A stretch of DNA of 64,000 nt. It comes from Streptomyces sp. SID8374 (lineage in GTDB: Bacteria > Actinomycetota > Actinomycetes > Streptomycetales > Streptomycetaceae). The stretch is from NCBI RefSeq assembly GCF_009865135.1, contig NZ_WWGH01000001.1, forward strand, positions 1,612,001-1,676,000, written 5' to 3'. The notes below the pieces were generated by a model that was given only the letters and a program-made list of their open reading frames with translations, did no database searches and was not told the origin of the DNA. Position 1 is the first letter of the stretch, and every line of letters starts with the position of its first letter. Position numbers and translations under genes: made by a program. This document shows, in pieces, positions 1-8,732 of this stretch.

Positions 1-826
1 CGGCCCCGTAGTGCGCGGGCAGCTCCGCCCACGGCACGGGCCCGGTGAACCGCACCGAGTCCTGCACCCCGGTCTCCACCGCGAGCCGCTTCAGGTCCTT
101 GGCGTACGGGCCGCCGCCGACGATCAGCAGCACCGCGTCCGGGATCTGCGCCAGGATCGCGGGCATGGCCAGGATCAGCGTGTCCTGGCCCTTGCGCGGG
201 ACCAGGCGCGAGACGCAGACGACGACCGGGCGGTCCGAGAGCCCGAGGCGGGCGCGGACCCGGTCCCCGCCGGAGGCCGGGTGGAAGGTCTTCTCGTCGA
301 CGCCCGGCGGCAGTTGCACCATGCGGGCGGCCGCCTCCGGGGTGAGGGCGGCGGCGATCCGGGAGCGGGTGTACTCGCCCAGATAGGTGATCGTGTCCGT
401 GCCTTCCCCGATCCGCCGCAGCAGCTGCCGGGAGGCGGGCAGCTGGGCCCACCCGGCCTCGTGGCCATGGGTGGTGGCCACCAGCCGCCTCGCGCCCGCG
501 CGGCGCAGCGCCGGGGCCATCAGGCCGAGCGGGGCGGCGGCGCCGAACCAGACGGAGGTGCAGCCGTGTTCGCGCAGCAGGTCGGTGGCCCGGCGGGTGA
601 CGCGCGGGGTCGGCAGCAGCATCGTCGTCCGGTCGCGGACCACGGTGAAGGGCTGCTCGGCGTCGAAGGCGGCGGTGGCCGCCGCACCCTCCTCGCCGCG
701 CTTCCAGGTGGAGGCGTAGACGACGACCCGGTCGGGGTCCAGGCGCAGCGCCATGTTGTGCAGGAACGCCTGGATGCCGCCGGGGCGGGGCGGGAAGTCG
801 TTGGTCACGATCAGGGTCTTGTCCAT
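1..826 (-). CDS. pimB: GT4 mannosyltransferase, PimB-like (3' end cut off)
   Basis: Partial gene running off the left edge; 275 N-terminal residues are visible from the ATG at 826. It is a GT-B glycosyltransferase of family 4: an N-terminal glycine-rich loop (NDFPPRPGGIQ, residues 9-19), a THGHE motif (119-123), the nucleotide-sugar hinge SRLVPRKGQDT (206-216) and GGGPY (237-241). These match, from memory, mycobacterial PimB', which adds the second mannose from GDP-mannose to phosphatidylinositol monomannoside at the inner membrane face. The acceptor is inferred from family resemblance only. The catalytic E-x7-E region lies beyond the window. It is transcribed away from the GT87 gene at 956, and the 129 bp between them would hold both promoters. 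Confidence 0.85.
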   Translation of the reverse strand, partial: MDKTLIVTNDFPPRPGGIQAFLHNMALRLDPDRVVVYASTWKRGEEGAAATAAFDAEQPFTVVRDRTTMLLPTPRVTRRATDLLREHGCTSVWFGAAAPLGLMAPALRRAGARRLVATTHGHEAGWAQLPASRQLLRRIGEGTDTITYLGEYTRSRIAAALTPEAAARMVQLPPGVDEKTFHPASGGDRVRARLGLSDRPVVVCVSRLVPRKGQDTLILAMPAILAQIPDAVLLIVGGGPYAKDLKRLAVETGVQDSVRFTGPVPWAELPAHYGA

Positions 827-955
827 CGCGGCTGACAGTACCGAACGGCCGCGCTTCACGGCCCACGCCCTCACCCCCCGGCATCATGGGCCGCCGACAC
901 GGCGATCGGGAGGGCCCCGGACGATGAGGGCGGCGATGACGGGACGAGCACCCGG

Positions 956-2215
956 ATGACGGGACGACGGACACCCACCGGCGTACGGCCGCTGCCGTAC
1001 GGACTCCTGCCGTGCGCGGTCTGGGCGCTGACCCGGGCGGCGCTGCTGCTCTGTGTGTTCGGGGTGCTCAGCATGGGCGGCCTGGATGTCACGGTGGACG
1101 TGTCGGTGATCTACCGGGGCTGGCACGAGACGCTGCTCACCGGCACCTACCCCCTGGACGACGTCACCTGGCAGTACCCGCCCGGCGCCGCCCTCGCGAT
1201 CCTCTCCCCCGCCCTGCTGCCCTTCTGGGAGTACGCGAGCGCCTTCTACGCCCTCGTGCTGCTCTGCGACGCCCTCGTGTTCGGGCTGCTGCTGTACGCG
1301 GGGCGGCGGCCGGGGATGAGGGCGGCGGGGGCGTGGGTGTGGGTGGTGGGGGTGCCGCTGCTGGGGCCGACCGTGTACGCCCGCTACGACCTGATGGTGA
1401 CGGCGGTCGCGGTGGCGGCGCTGCTGGCGGGGGTGCGCCACCCGAAGGTGCTGGGGGTGCTGGCCGCGTTCGGGGCGCTGCTGAAGGTGTGGCCGGCGCT
1501 GGTGCTGGTGGGGGTCCGGCGGGGGCGGCCGACCCGGGCGGCCTGGTCGGCGGCGGCGCTGACGGCGGCCGGTCTCGGTGCGGGCTTCGCGCTGTGGATG
1601 CCGGGGGCGTACGCGTTCCTGGCCTTCCAGCGGGACCGGGGCCTGGAGATCGAGTCGCTGGGGGCGCTCTACTTCCACCTCGCCCGGCACGTCGGCTGGG
1701 AGGGGCGGGTGGAGCTGCACTACGGCTCCATGGAGTTCCTCGGCCCGCAGGTGGAGCTGGTCTCCACGCTGGCGCTGGGGCTGGCCGCGCTCGCGCTGGG
1801 CTGGCTGCTGGTGTGGCGGCTGCGGGCCCGGACGTTCGCCGCCCACACCCCGGCGCAGGCCGCGTTCACGGCGGTGCTGCTCTTCACCACGACGAGCCGG
1901 GTGATCAGCCCGCAGTACGTGGTGTGGCTGGTCGGACTGGCTGCGGTCTACCTGGCGTTCCGGGGCGGCGGGATGGTGCGGCCCGCCGTGCTGGTGCTGG
2001 TGGCGGCCGGGGTGACGGTGCTGGAGTTCCCCCTGTACTTCGCCGAGGTGGTGGCGAGCGACGCGTGGGGCGTGGCGCTCCTGTTCGTACGGAACGGGCT
2101 GCTGGTGGCCGCCTCGCTGCTGGCCGCGCGGCGGCTGTGGCGGGAGACGGTGCCCGGGGCGCGGTCCGGGGCGGCCCCGGCCCGCGGGGATCAGCCGAGC
2201 CGGGTGCTCAGGTAG
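956..2215 (+). CDS. GT87-family polyprenol-dependent mannosyltransferase-like membrane protein
   Basis: 419-residue polytopic membrane protein with about ten hydrophobic segments and short loops, and a conserved-looking WQYPPGAA stretch after the first large extracytoplasmic loop, typical of GT-C enzymes of family 87 (DUF2029). These use polyprenyl-phosphate-mannose outside the membrane to extend mannolipids. Family assignment is by overall pattern; the acceptor is unknown. It diverges from the PimB-like gene, and a GT87 alpha-1,2-mannosyltransferase (Rv2181) sits near pimB' in M. tuberculosis, which fits a shared lipomannan-type pathway. An in-frame ATG at 956 is chosen; no strong ribosome site precedes it. 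The 3' end overlaps the convergent lipoprotein gene by 25 bp. Confidence 0.8.
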   Translation: MTGRRTPTGVRPLPYGLLPCAVWALTRAALLLCVFGVLSMGGLDVTVDVSVIYRGWHETLLTGTYPLDDVTWQYPPGAALAILSPALLPFWEYASAFYALVLLCDALVFGLLLYAGRRPGMRAAGAWVWVVGVPLLGPTVYARYDLMVTAVAVAALLAGVRHPKVLGVLAAFGALLKVWPALVLVGVRRGRPTRAAWSAAALTAAGLGAGFALWMPGAYAFLAFQRDRGLEIESLGALYFHLARHVGWEGRVELHYGSMEFLGPQVELVSTLALGLAALALGWLLVWRLRARTFAAHTPAQAAFTAVLLFTTTSRVISPQYVVWLVGLAAVYLAFRGGGMVRPAVLVLVAAGVTVLEFPLYFAEVVASDAWGVALLFVRNGLLVAASLLAARRLWRETVPGARSGAAPARGDQPSRVLR

Positions 2216-3456
2216 TCGCGCCAGTCGGCGGTGAACTGCTCGGGCGTCGTGTCGAGGACCGAGCCCAGCGCCTGCTCCACCGCCCCGTCCCGCCCTGGAT
2301 GGGCCCCCACGGCCGCGTAGAAGGCGGTGAGCTTCTCCTTGCCCCACCGCTCCGCGATCAGCTCGCAGGCCATCCAGGCGCTCTCGTAGGCCCGTGCCAG
2401 CTCGGCCGGGTCGCCGTCGAAACCGAAGTCCTTGTCGACGGGGAGTTCGGCGGGTACGTCACCGGCCCGGACCGCGCCCGTCAGCTCGGGGGCGACGAGG
2501 TCGGGGGTGCGGTCCTCGCCCCGGTAGGCGGCCCAGTCGGCGAAGCCCTCGGAGAGCCAGACGGGGGTGGACGCGGAGGTGCTGGTCCGGGTGGCGACAT
2601 GGGTCGTCTCATGGGTCAGGACGACCCGCTGGCCGAAGCTGCCGAGTGAGGCGTACGCCTGCGGGTTGACGATCACCCGGTCCGCGAGGGCGGGCCGCTT
2701 CCCGGTGGTGCCCGCGTCGCCGGTGGTGACGGCGGCGATCCCCCGGTAGCTGGACTCCGTGGAGCCCAGCAGCCCCGCCATGGACTCCACGGAGTCCGGG
2801 ACGAGGACGACCACCCGGCGCGCCCAGGACTGCGGCCAGGCGTCGGAGACGGCCGGTACGGCGAGGTCCACGGTGTCGGCGACCTGGCGCAGCTCCTCCT
2901 GCGGCCTTCCGACGCCCAGGACGAGGCTGTGGGCGCCCCGGACCACCTCCACCTCCCCCTGGTGCCAGAGCTGGTCGGATGCGCCCTTCGCGGGCCGGTC
3001 GGCGCTGACGTACCACCGCTCGCCGTCCCGCATCAGCTCCAGGGTGCGGCGGGTGGTGACGGGCGCGGTGTCGTACCCGGCGATCCGGTAGCGCAGCTCC
3101 ACCTCGGCGGTGGCCCAGTCGCCGTCCTCCTCGGTGATGCCCTTCACCTCGTACGTCCACGACTTCAGGGGTACGTCGGCGAGGTTGGCCAGTTCCGTGC
3201 GCTGGGCGGCCCGCAGCTTCGCGGCGTCGGGGGCGAGGGTGTCGAGGTAGCCCACCGGGTCCCGGGCGAGGAGGGCGGCGGCGCGGCGCTCCAGGGTGGC
3301 GTCGATCTCGCGGACGGTGAGGGAGGCGGCGGCGTCCCGGTGGCCGGCCGGGGCCACGCAGGCGGAGGCGGTGAGCAGGGCGGCGAGCACCAGGCCCGCC
3401 GCACGCCGACACCGCCGAGGGCGTCTCCCTCGCGCACCACGTCCTCGTACGGCCAC
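2191..3456 (-). CDS. lipoprotein with gluzincin-type metallopeptidase motif
   Basis: 421-residue predicted lipoprotein: an Arg-rich start, a hydrophobic stretch (residues 20-32) and a lipobox LTASAC with Cys33 as the lipidated residue. The middle part resembles an NTF2/lumazine-like fold with no clear motif. Near the C-terminus lie HETTH (282-286) and a downstream SEGFADW whose Glu303 would be the third zinc ligand, the layout of gluzincin peptidases. This suggests a membrane-anchored extracytoplasmic zinc protease; the substrate is unknown. The GTG at 3456 has no clear ribosome site, but TACGAT lies 7 nt upstream, so the message may be leaderless. The 3' end overlaps the convergent GT87 gene. 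Confidence 0.82.
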   Translation of the reverse strand: MAVRGRGARGRRPRRCRRAAGLVLAALLTASACVAPAGHRDAAASLTVREIDATLERRAAALLARDPVGYLDTLAPDAAKLRAAQRTELANLADVPLKSWTYEVKGITEEDGDWATAEVELRYRIAGYDTAPVTTRRTLELMRDGERWYVSADRPAKGASDQLWHQGEVEVVRGAHSLVLGVGRPQEELRQVADTVDLAVPAVSDAWPQSWARRVVVLVPDSVESMAGLLGSTESSYRGIAAVTTGDAGTTGKRPALADRVIVNPQAYASLGSFGQRVVLTHETTHVATRTSTSASTPVWLSEGFADWAAYRGEDRTPDLVAPELTGAVRAGDVPAELPVDKDFGFDGDPAELARAYESAWMACELIAERWGKEKLTAFYAAVGAHPGRDGAVEQALGSVLDTTPEQFTADWRDYLSTRLG

Positions 3457-3519
3457 CCTGCCGATCGTACGGTCAGTTCCGGGCGGGCGGTCGGCCCGGC
3501 GGCCGGATCCGGGCGGTGG

Positions 3520-4548
3520 TCAGATCCGGGTGACTGAGGAGACGGGCATCATCCCGACGGGGTCGTAGCGGATCGCGGCGCCCGGGTAGGGGGCGTGGAT
3601 GACCTGGCCGTTGCCCACGTACATGGCGATGTGGCTGGCGTCGGCGCGGTAGGCGACCAGGTCGCCGGGCTGGGCCTGGGAGAGGGGGACCATGCGGCCC
3701 GCGTACCGCTGGGCCTGCGAGGTGCGGGGCAGGCTCACCCCGGCCTGGGCGTAGGCCCACTGCATGAGGCCGGAACAGTCGAATCCGGAGGGCCCGTTGG
3801 CGCCCCACACGTACGGCTTGCCGAGCGCCTGGCGTACGGCGGCCACGGCGGACATCGCGCGGGCCGAGCCGGGGGCGACGCCGGAGAGGTCGGGGGCGCC
3901 GTCGCGGCCGGAGCGGGAGACCCGGTCGAAGGAGGCGCGGTCCTCGGCGGGCAGGGAGTTCAGCAGCTGCCGGGCCTGGCGGAGCTTGGCCTCGACGGAT
4001 CTCTTGTGGCGGGTGACGGCGGCCCGGTTGCGCTCCAGCTCGGCGAGGGCGCGGTTGGCCTCGGCGCGGGTCTGGGCGACGCCTCGCTGGGCGCGGCGGA
4101 GCTTGTCCAGGGTGAGCGCCTGGCGGACGCCGGCCCGGTCGAGGGCGGCGGCCCGCTCCAGGTAGGTGTCCGGGTCGGAGGAGAGCAGCAGGGCGAGCGC
4201 CGGGTCGATGGAGCCGGTGCGGTACTGGGCGCCCGCCATCGCGCCCAGGGAGTTGCGCATCCGGTTGATGGCCTCCTGGCCGCGGGCGGTGGCGTCCTGG
4301 GCGCGGTCCGCCTCGCCGCGCAGCCGCTCCACCCGCTCGCCGGCCTCGTTGTAGAGCTCGGTGGCCTTCTCGGCCTCGCCGTAGAGCCGGTCGACGGCCG
4401 CCTTGGCGCTCTCGCGGGTGTCCTTCGGGTCGGCGCTCGCCGGGGCTCCGGTCAGGGTCGCGGCCGCGGTGGCGGCGGCCGCCGTGACGACCGTGGCGCG
4501 GACGCCCCGATGGAGGCCGGACTGGGTGGGACGGCGATGGGACACCAC
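3520..4548 (-). CDS. secreted NlpC/P60 peptidoglycan hydrolase (first of a tandem pair)
   Basis: 342 residues from a GTG at 4548. A Sec signal peptide ends near ASA (about residue 39), followed by a long charged coiled-coil region (about 45-205) and a C-terminal NlpC/P60 endopeptidase domain with catalytic Cys258 (FDCSG), His306 (SHIAMY) and His318 (IHAP). Such enzymes cut D-Glu-mDAP bonds in wall stem peptides; the coiled coil usually holds or autoinhibits the domain, as in RipA/RipC-type proteins. The start follows the paralogue next door, where the same VxSHRRP sequence begins right after a ribosome site; here GGAAGGAAG lies 11 nt upstream. An in-frame GTG 12 nt earlier abuts this purine run and is less likely. 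Confidence 0.93.
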   Translation of the reverse strand: MVSHRRPTQSGLHRGVRATVVTAAAATAAATLTGAPASADPKDTRESAKAAVDRLYGEAEKATELYNEAGERVERLRGEADRAQDATARGQEAINRMRNSLGAMAGAQYRTGSIDPALALLLSSDPDTYLERAAALDRAGVRQALTLDKLRRAQRGVAQTRAEANRALAELERNRAAVTRHKRSVEAKLRQARQLLNSLPAEDRASFDRVSRSGRDGAPDLSGVAPGSARAMSAVAAVRQALGKPYVWGANGPSGFDCSGLMQWAYAQAGVSLPRTSQAQRYAGRMVPLSQAQPGDLVAYRADASHIAMYVGNGQVIHAPYPGAAIRYDPVGMMPVSSVTRI

Positions 4549-4814
4549 AGGAAGCCGCACTTCCTTCCGCTGACGCAGTTGACGCAGGAACGCGCGGCGC
4601 CCTGCCGCCCGGGACGGGCGGACCGATGGGCGGGAGCCGCACAGCAGCCAGACAGTAATCGGACGACTACCGGGCGGCCAAAGACCTCGCCGGTGGCGGA
4701 AGGGGCGTCGAACAGCGCTGCCCCGCCGGTGACCTCGGTCTCCGGGCGGGGCAGGGCGTCAGCGTGGGGTGGGGCGATTCCCTCGTTCGGGCGTCGCTCC
4801 GGGCGGGCGTGGCG

Positions 4815-5849
4815 TCAGATGCGGACGCCGAACTGGAAGGTGCCCATGTAGTCCATCGACTCGTAGCGGACGACGGTGCCCGGCTTCGGGGCGTGCAGGA
4901 TCTGGTTGTTGCCGGCGTAGAAGCCGACGTGCGACAGGCCGTTGAAGAAGACCAGGTCGCCCGGCTTGAGCTGACCCCGGCCGATCTTCACTCCGTCGTT
5001 CTGCTGGGTGTACGTGGTCCGGCTGATGTTGACACCGGCCTGGGCGAAGGCCCACTGGGTCAGCCCGGAGCAGTCGTAGGAGTTGGGGCCCGAGCCGCCG
5101 GAGACGTACGGCTTGCCGAGCTGGGTGGCGGCGGCGGAGAGGGCGGCGGCGCCACGGTTGGAGGCGGGGGCCTCGTTGCCGAGCTGGACGCGCTCGCTGG
5201 TGGCGCGGCTGGCGCGGTCCTTCGCCTCTTCCTCCTGGGCGATCTTCGCCCGCTCGGCGGCGGTCAGGCTGTTGAGCAGCCGCTGCGCGTCGGCCAGCTT
5301 GGCCTGGTACTTCTTCTTGTTCTCGCCGAGCTGCTTGCGGACGTCGGCGAGGTCGCCGAGCTTGTCCTGGGCTTCCTTGCGCTGCTGGGCGAGGGTGCGC
5401 TGCTTGGCCTGGATCTTCTGCAGGGACTCCGTCTGCTTGACCGTCAGCTGGTCGAGTGCGGAGGCCTGGTCGAGGAAGCTGTCCGGGTCCGAGGCGAGGA
5501 AGAGGGCGACCGAGGGGTCGATGCCGCCGGAGCGGTACTGCGCGGTGGCGATCGAACCCAGCTCGCCGCGCAGGTCGTTGAGCTCGTCCTGGCCGCGGGC
5601 GACCTTGTCCTGGAGCGCGTCGACCTGCTTCTTGAGCTTGTCCTGCTGCTCCTTGGCCCCGTTGTACTTCTCGGTGGCGGCCTCGGCCTCGTGGTAGAGC
5701 TTGTCGACCTTCGCCTTGACCTCGTTCTTGGTCGGCTTGGGGTCGGCGTGGGCGGCCTGGGAGGTCAGGGCCACGGCCGCAGCGGCGGTCGCGGTGAGCA
5801 CGGTCACGCGGGTGCGGCTCGGCTGCTTGGGACGACGGTGGGACGCCAC
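4815..5849 (-). CDS. secreted NlpC/P60 peptidoglycan hydrolase (second of a tandem pair)
   Basis: 344 residues from a GTG at 5849, preceded by AAGAAGGAG about 9 nt upstream. Signal peptide to AHA near residue 35, a Lys/Gln/Glu-rich coiled coil (about 40-215), then NlpC/P60 with Cys260 (YDCSG), His307 (SHVGFY) and His319 (LHAP). It is clearly paralogous to the downstream gene (same VxSHRRPxQ start, same layout), so the pair arose by tandem duplication; the 266 bp between them could allow separate expression. It resembles mycobacterial RipC in layout and neighbourhood. An in-frame ATG at 5921 would add 24 residues but has no ribosome site and falls inside the structured leader, so it is not used here. 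Confidence 0.94.
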   Translation of the reverse strand: MASHRRPKQPSRTRVTVLTATAAAAVALTSQAAHADPKPTKNEVKAKVDKLYHEAEAATEKYNGAKEQQDKLKKQVDALQDKVARGQDELNDLRGELGSIATAQYRSGGIDPSVALFLASDPDSFLDQASALDQLTVKQTESLQKIQAKQRTLAQQRKEAQDKLGDLADVRKQLGENKKKYQAKLADAQRLLNSLTAAERAKIAQEEEAKDRASRATSERVQLGNEAPASNRGAAALSAAATQLGKPYVSGGSGPNSYDCSGLTQWAFAQAGVNISRTTYTQQNDGVKIGRGQLKPGDLVFFNGLSHVGFYAGNNQILHAPKPGTVVRYESMDYMGTFQFGVRI

Positions 5850-5857
5850 GAAGGCGA

Positions 5858-5965
5858 GCTCCTTCTTCCTCGAGCCGCCTACCGGGCTTGTGGGGGATGG
5901 GATCCCCGGCTCCGTGCACATGACGGACTAGGCGGTTCCTTCGCTGCCACCCCGGATGGGTGATC
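5858..5965 (-). ncRNA. structured 5' leader of the NlpC/P60 gene; candidate c-di-AMP (ydaO-like) element
   Basis: On the minus strand, between about 5965 and the ribosome site, CCGCCTA (5926-5932) can pair perfectly with TAGGCGG (5876-5882). It encloses two further hairpins: CCGT...ACGG and GGGGAT-CCC-ATCCCC. AAGGAACCGCC on the 5' side and CCCGGTAGGCGG on the 3' side look like parts of the ydaO consensus as I remember it, and ydaO c-di-AMP riboswitches are known upstream of NlpC/P60 and rpf genes in actinobacteria. However, the GGGGUGAAUC and AGCUAAC blocks are missing or degenerate, so the class is uncertain. Further upstream AATCCT-GTG-AGGATT (6016-6030) forms another small hairpin. Confidence 0.4.
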
Positions 5966-6141
5966 AACCGTGCGAAGGTTCGAGGCCTGACCCTAGTGAC
6001 CCTCTTGTGATCAGTTCAAATCCTCACAGGATTTTTCTTGTCACATCAGGCACTTCTTTACTCTCACTCCACCACGTGTAGTGGCGACTTGACGGTACGT
6101 TCCCAAAAAACCGGCATGCCACACATGTCGCACATCTGTGC

Positions 6142-7503
6142 CTAGACGCGCGAAAGGCGCTTCAGGAGCAAGACGGACGCGACGGGTCTGGCGCCGGCCT
6201 TGGCCACCCCGTCCGCGACCTCGCGGTCGGTGGAGACCACCACCACGGGCCGTCCCGGCGGTTCCGCGCGGGCCAGTTGACGGATCAGCTCGTCCGCGGT
6301 GACCCCCGCCTTGCTGAAGAGCACCCGCACCCCGCGCGGCGGCGCGAGCAGCACCGGGGCGGCCAGTTCGGCGCCGTCGAAGACGCAGGTCATCTCGGCG
6401 CCGGTCTGCGCGGCGAGCACCGAGAGGCCGCCCAGCAGCCGCAACCGCTGCTTCTCCAGCGGCATCTGGGGATAGCCGGTCTTGGTGACGTTGTAGCCGT
6501 CCACGATGAGATGCGCCTGCGGCAGCGCGAGGAGCTGGTCCAGCAGCGCCGGGTCCGTATCGGAAAGCGCCCTGGCGGCAATGTCCTTGGGCGACATCCG
6601 GCCCGGCTCCACCGCGTCCACGCTGTCGGCCGGGCGCGCCGTCACCGGCGGCAGGGCCAGCTCACGCCGGAGCCCGGAGGCCGCGTCCAGCACGGTGTCC
6701 AGGAGCAGCCGCAGCCGCATGTCCTCCATCGACCGCCCCTCGCGGGAGGCCCGGCGGCCCGCCTCCACGGCCGCCTCCGCCTCGCCGAGCCGGTGCTTGA
6801 GCCGGCGCGACTCGCTCTCTGCGGCGGAGAGCTGTGCGGCGGCCTCGGCGCGCTGGGCATCGGCCTCGGCGGCGCTGCGGCGCAGGGCGGCCTCGCCGCG
6901 CTTCACCTCGCTCAGCGCGGAGCGCAGCTTGCGCTGGAGGGACTCGGACTCCTTGCGGGCAGCGTCCAGCTCGGCGCGGAGCCGCTCGGTCTCGCTGCGG
7001 GTGTGGGCGCGGGCCCGCTCCAGCTCCTCGCGCAGCTGGACCAGTTCGCGCCGGGTCTCCTCGTCCACCCGCTCCGCGTCGGCCCGCTGGACCTCCTCGC
7101 CGGCCGCCTCGACCAGCTTGACCCAGCCCACCGGGCGCAGCACATAGGCGGCCGCGGCCACATCGACGGGGTCGGCGGCGGCGGGCGGCGAACCGGCCTC
7201 CAGCGCACCGGCCAGCTCCGGCTGGGCCTGGCTCAGCCGCTCACCGATGCGCTGCCGGAAGAGCGGCTCGCTCTCCAGGGCGGCGGCCATCGCGTTCCCG
7301 GCGAACTTGGCCCGCCGAGTCGGGGTGAACCGGGCATACTGCCGCAACTGGGCGGGCAGTTCGGCGACGGTCAGCCCGCCGAAGGCGTCCGCGACCAGGG
7401 CGATGACCCGCCGCCGTACGCCTTCGGGCAGCGGGCGGTCGAGCGCCTCGGCACCGCCGTCGGCCGCATCGGCCGGTTCGGCGCCGCTGGTCGGCTGATC
7501 CAC
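6142..7503 (-). CDS. NYN (YacP-type PIN-like) domain protein with long coiled coil
   Basis: 453 residues. The N-terminal 130 residues are helical and unassigned, residues about 140-260 are an Arg/Glu/Ala-rich coiled coil, and the C-terminal part is a NYN_YacP domain: LIVDGYN (332-338), FDGAE (375-379), TADELI (402-407) and STDREVA (424-430). These supply the acidic residues of a PIN-like nuclease site, so a metal-dependent ribonuclease role is plausible; the RNA target is unknown and the family is largely uncharacterised. Bacillus YacP/Rae1, the best-known relative, cuts mRNA at the ribosome but lacks this N-terminal half. A small zinc-ribbon gene lies just upstream on the same strand (39 bp), possibly co-transcribed. 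Confidence 0.88.
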   Translation of the reverse strand: MDQPTSGAEPADAADGGAEALDRPLPEGVRRRVIALVADAFGGLTVAELPAQLRQYARFTPTRRAKFAGNAMAAALESEPLFRQRIGERLSQAQPELAGALEAGSPPAAADPVDVAAAAYVLRPVGWVKLVEAAGEEVQRADAERVDEETRRELVQLREELERARAHTRSETERLRAELDAARKESESLQRKLRSALSEVKRGEAALRRSAAEADAQRAEAAAQLSAAESESRRLKHRLGEAEAAVEAGRRASREGRSMEDMRLRLLLDTVLDAASGLRRELALPPVTARPADSVDAVEPGRMSPKDIAARALSDTDPALLDQLLALPQAHLIVDGYNVTKTGYPQMPLEKQRLRLLGGLSVLAAQTGAEMTCVFDGAELAAPVLLAPPRGVRVLFSKAGVTADELIRQLARAEPPGRPVVVVSTDREVADGVAKAGARPVASVLLLKRLSRV

Positions 7504-7542
7504 CGTCCGTCACCCCATAGATATGTCTGTCGGTGCGCTCCC

Positions 7543-7785
7543 TCAGGAGGCGGCACCCGGCCTGTCCACCAGTTCGATCTGGTCCACCGCGTTGCACCAA
7601 CGACAGCGGACCGACTCGATGGTCTCACTGACCACCTCCCGCTCCTCGACACTGGACTCACCGGCCAGGTCGAGGTGCACGTACTCCACGACCTTGGAGG
7701 ACCGCGTCACGTCGAAGCGCGTGAGATTGCCGCACAGGGTGCAGCGCCAGCGGGTCCCGTCGGTCGGCAGGGGAACCGTCGTCAT
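7543..7785 (-). CDS. small zinc-ribbon-like protein
   Basis: 80 residues from the ATG at 7785, with GAGGA about 8 nt upstream. Two CxxC pairs (CTLC near residue 17 and CRWC near residue 62) suggest a single zinc knuckle or ribbon; the acidic middle part lacks other motifs. A longer reading from 7932 would add 49 residues without a ribosome site. It ends 39 bp before the NYN gene on the same strand, so the two may be one transcript and could act together, for example on RNA, but that is inference. No function is known to me. Confidence 0.8.
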   Translation of the reverse strand: MTTVPLPTDGTRWRCTLCGNLTRFDVTRSSKVVEYVHLDLAGESSVEEREVVSETIESVRCRWCNAVDQIELVDRPGAAS

Positions 7786-7979
7786 CGTTGCGTCCTCTTT
7801 CGTCGTCTCCGACAGCGCGCGCCGGGCGTGCCGCCGCGTCGCTTCCTGTCCTACGTCAAGGATCTCGCGGTGCGCCGTCGAACTGCGGAAGTCCTGGCGT
7901 AACCCTACGGCCTCGCGTATAGGCATCGGCACGGCGAGGCGCTCCGTCCCGATCTCCCCCGGTACGTCATGCTCTGTAC

Positions 7980-8732
7980 ATGATCGACGTGCGGCGGATC
8001 GACTGGCGGGCCACGACCAGGAGGATCCGGGGCAGCACGGCGGGCGGGGCGCCGGTGACGTACGGGCTGATCGCCCTGTGCTGCACGATCTTCCTGATCA
8101 GCCCGCTCTCCGGGTTCGGCGGCGCCGCCTACGGCAGCCAGGACGCGCTGCTCGCCGCGCAGGCCGGGTACTTCGAGCGGTGGGGGGTGATCCCGGCCGA
8201 GCTGTGGGAGGGCTCGCCGCGCGCCCTGGCCACCCCGTTCACCGCGCTGTTCGTCCACGGCAGCTGGCTGCACCTGCTGGGCAACCTGCTCTTCCTGTAC
8301 GTGTTCGGGGCGATGGCCGAGGAGCGGATGGGCCGGGTGCGGTTCGCCCTCTTCTACGTGGGGTGCGGCTACCTGGCGCTGGTCTGCTACGCGGCGGTGC
8401 ACGCGGACTCCGAGCAGACCCTGGTCGGCGCGTCGGGCGCGATCTCGGCGGTGCTCGGGGCCTTCCTTTACCTGTTCCCCAAGGCCCGGGTGACCAGCCT
8501 GTTCCCGTTCCTCTTCTTCCTGCCGCTGCGGTTCCCCGCCTGGATCGTGCTGGTCTTCTGGTTCGGGCTCCAGTGGGCGGCGGCCCAGGCGGCGGACGCG
8601 GGGCCGGGGGTGGCGTATCTGGCGCATGTGGCGGGGTTCGCGGCCGGGTTCCTCTACGCCTGGGGACGCTACGGGCGAAGGACTAGAGTGAAGGTTCCAG
8701 CCACGGCCACCGAGGGAGACAGCCAGCCGTGA
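7980..8732 (+). CDS. rhomboid-family intramembrane serine protease
   Basis: 250 residues with six to seven membrane segments. The rhomboid signature is complete: HGSWLHLLGN (93-102) in the second segment, GASG with catalytic Ser152, and AHVAGF with catalytic His216. It should cut transmembrane substrates within the bilayer; the substrate is unknown. The ATG at 7980 lies close to a TACGTCATGCTCTGTAC stretch with no ribosome site, so the transcript may have little or no leader. The stop codon overlaps the start of the next gene by 4 nt (GTGA), so the AsnC-type protein is probably translationally coupled. Confidence 0.92.
   Translation: MIDVRRIDWRATTRRIRGSTAGGAPVTYGLIALCCTIFLISPLSGFGGAAYGSQDALLAAQAGYFERWGVIPAELWEGSPRALATPFTALFVHGSWLHLLGNLLFLYVFGAMAEERMGRVRFALFYVGCGYLALVCYAAVHADSEQTLVGASGAISAVLGAFLYLFPKARVTSLFPFLFFLPLRFPAWIVLVFWFGLQWAAAQAADAGPGVAYLAHVAGFAAGFLYAWGRYGRRTRVKVPATATEGDSQP

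Noticed and set aside
6070..6110. SigE-type promoter (GGAAC ... GTC) upstream of the NlpC/P60 leader
   Set aside because: GGGAAC is present on the minus strand, but no GTC-type -10 lies at the required spacing.
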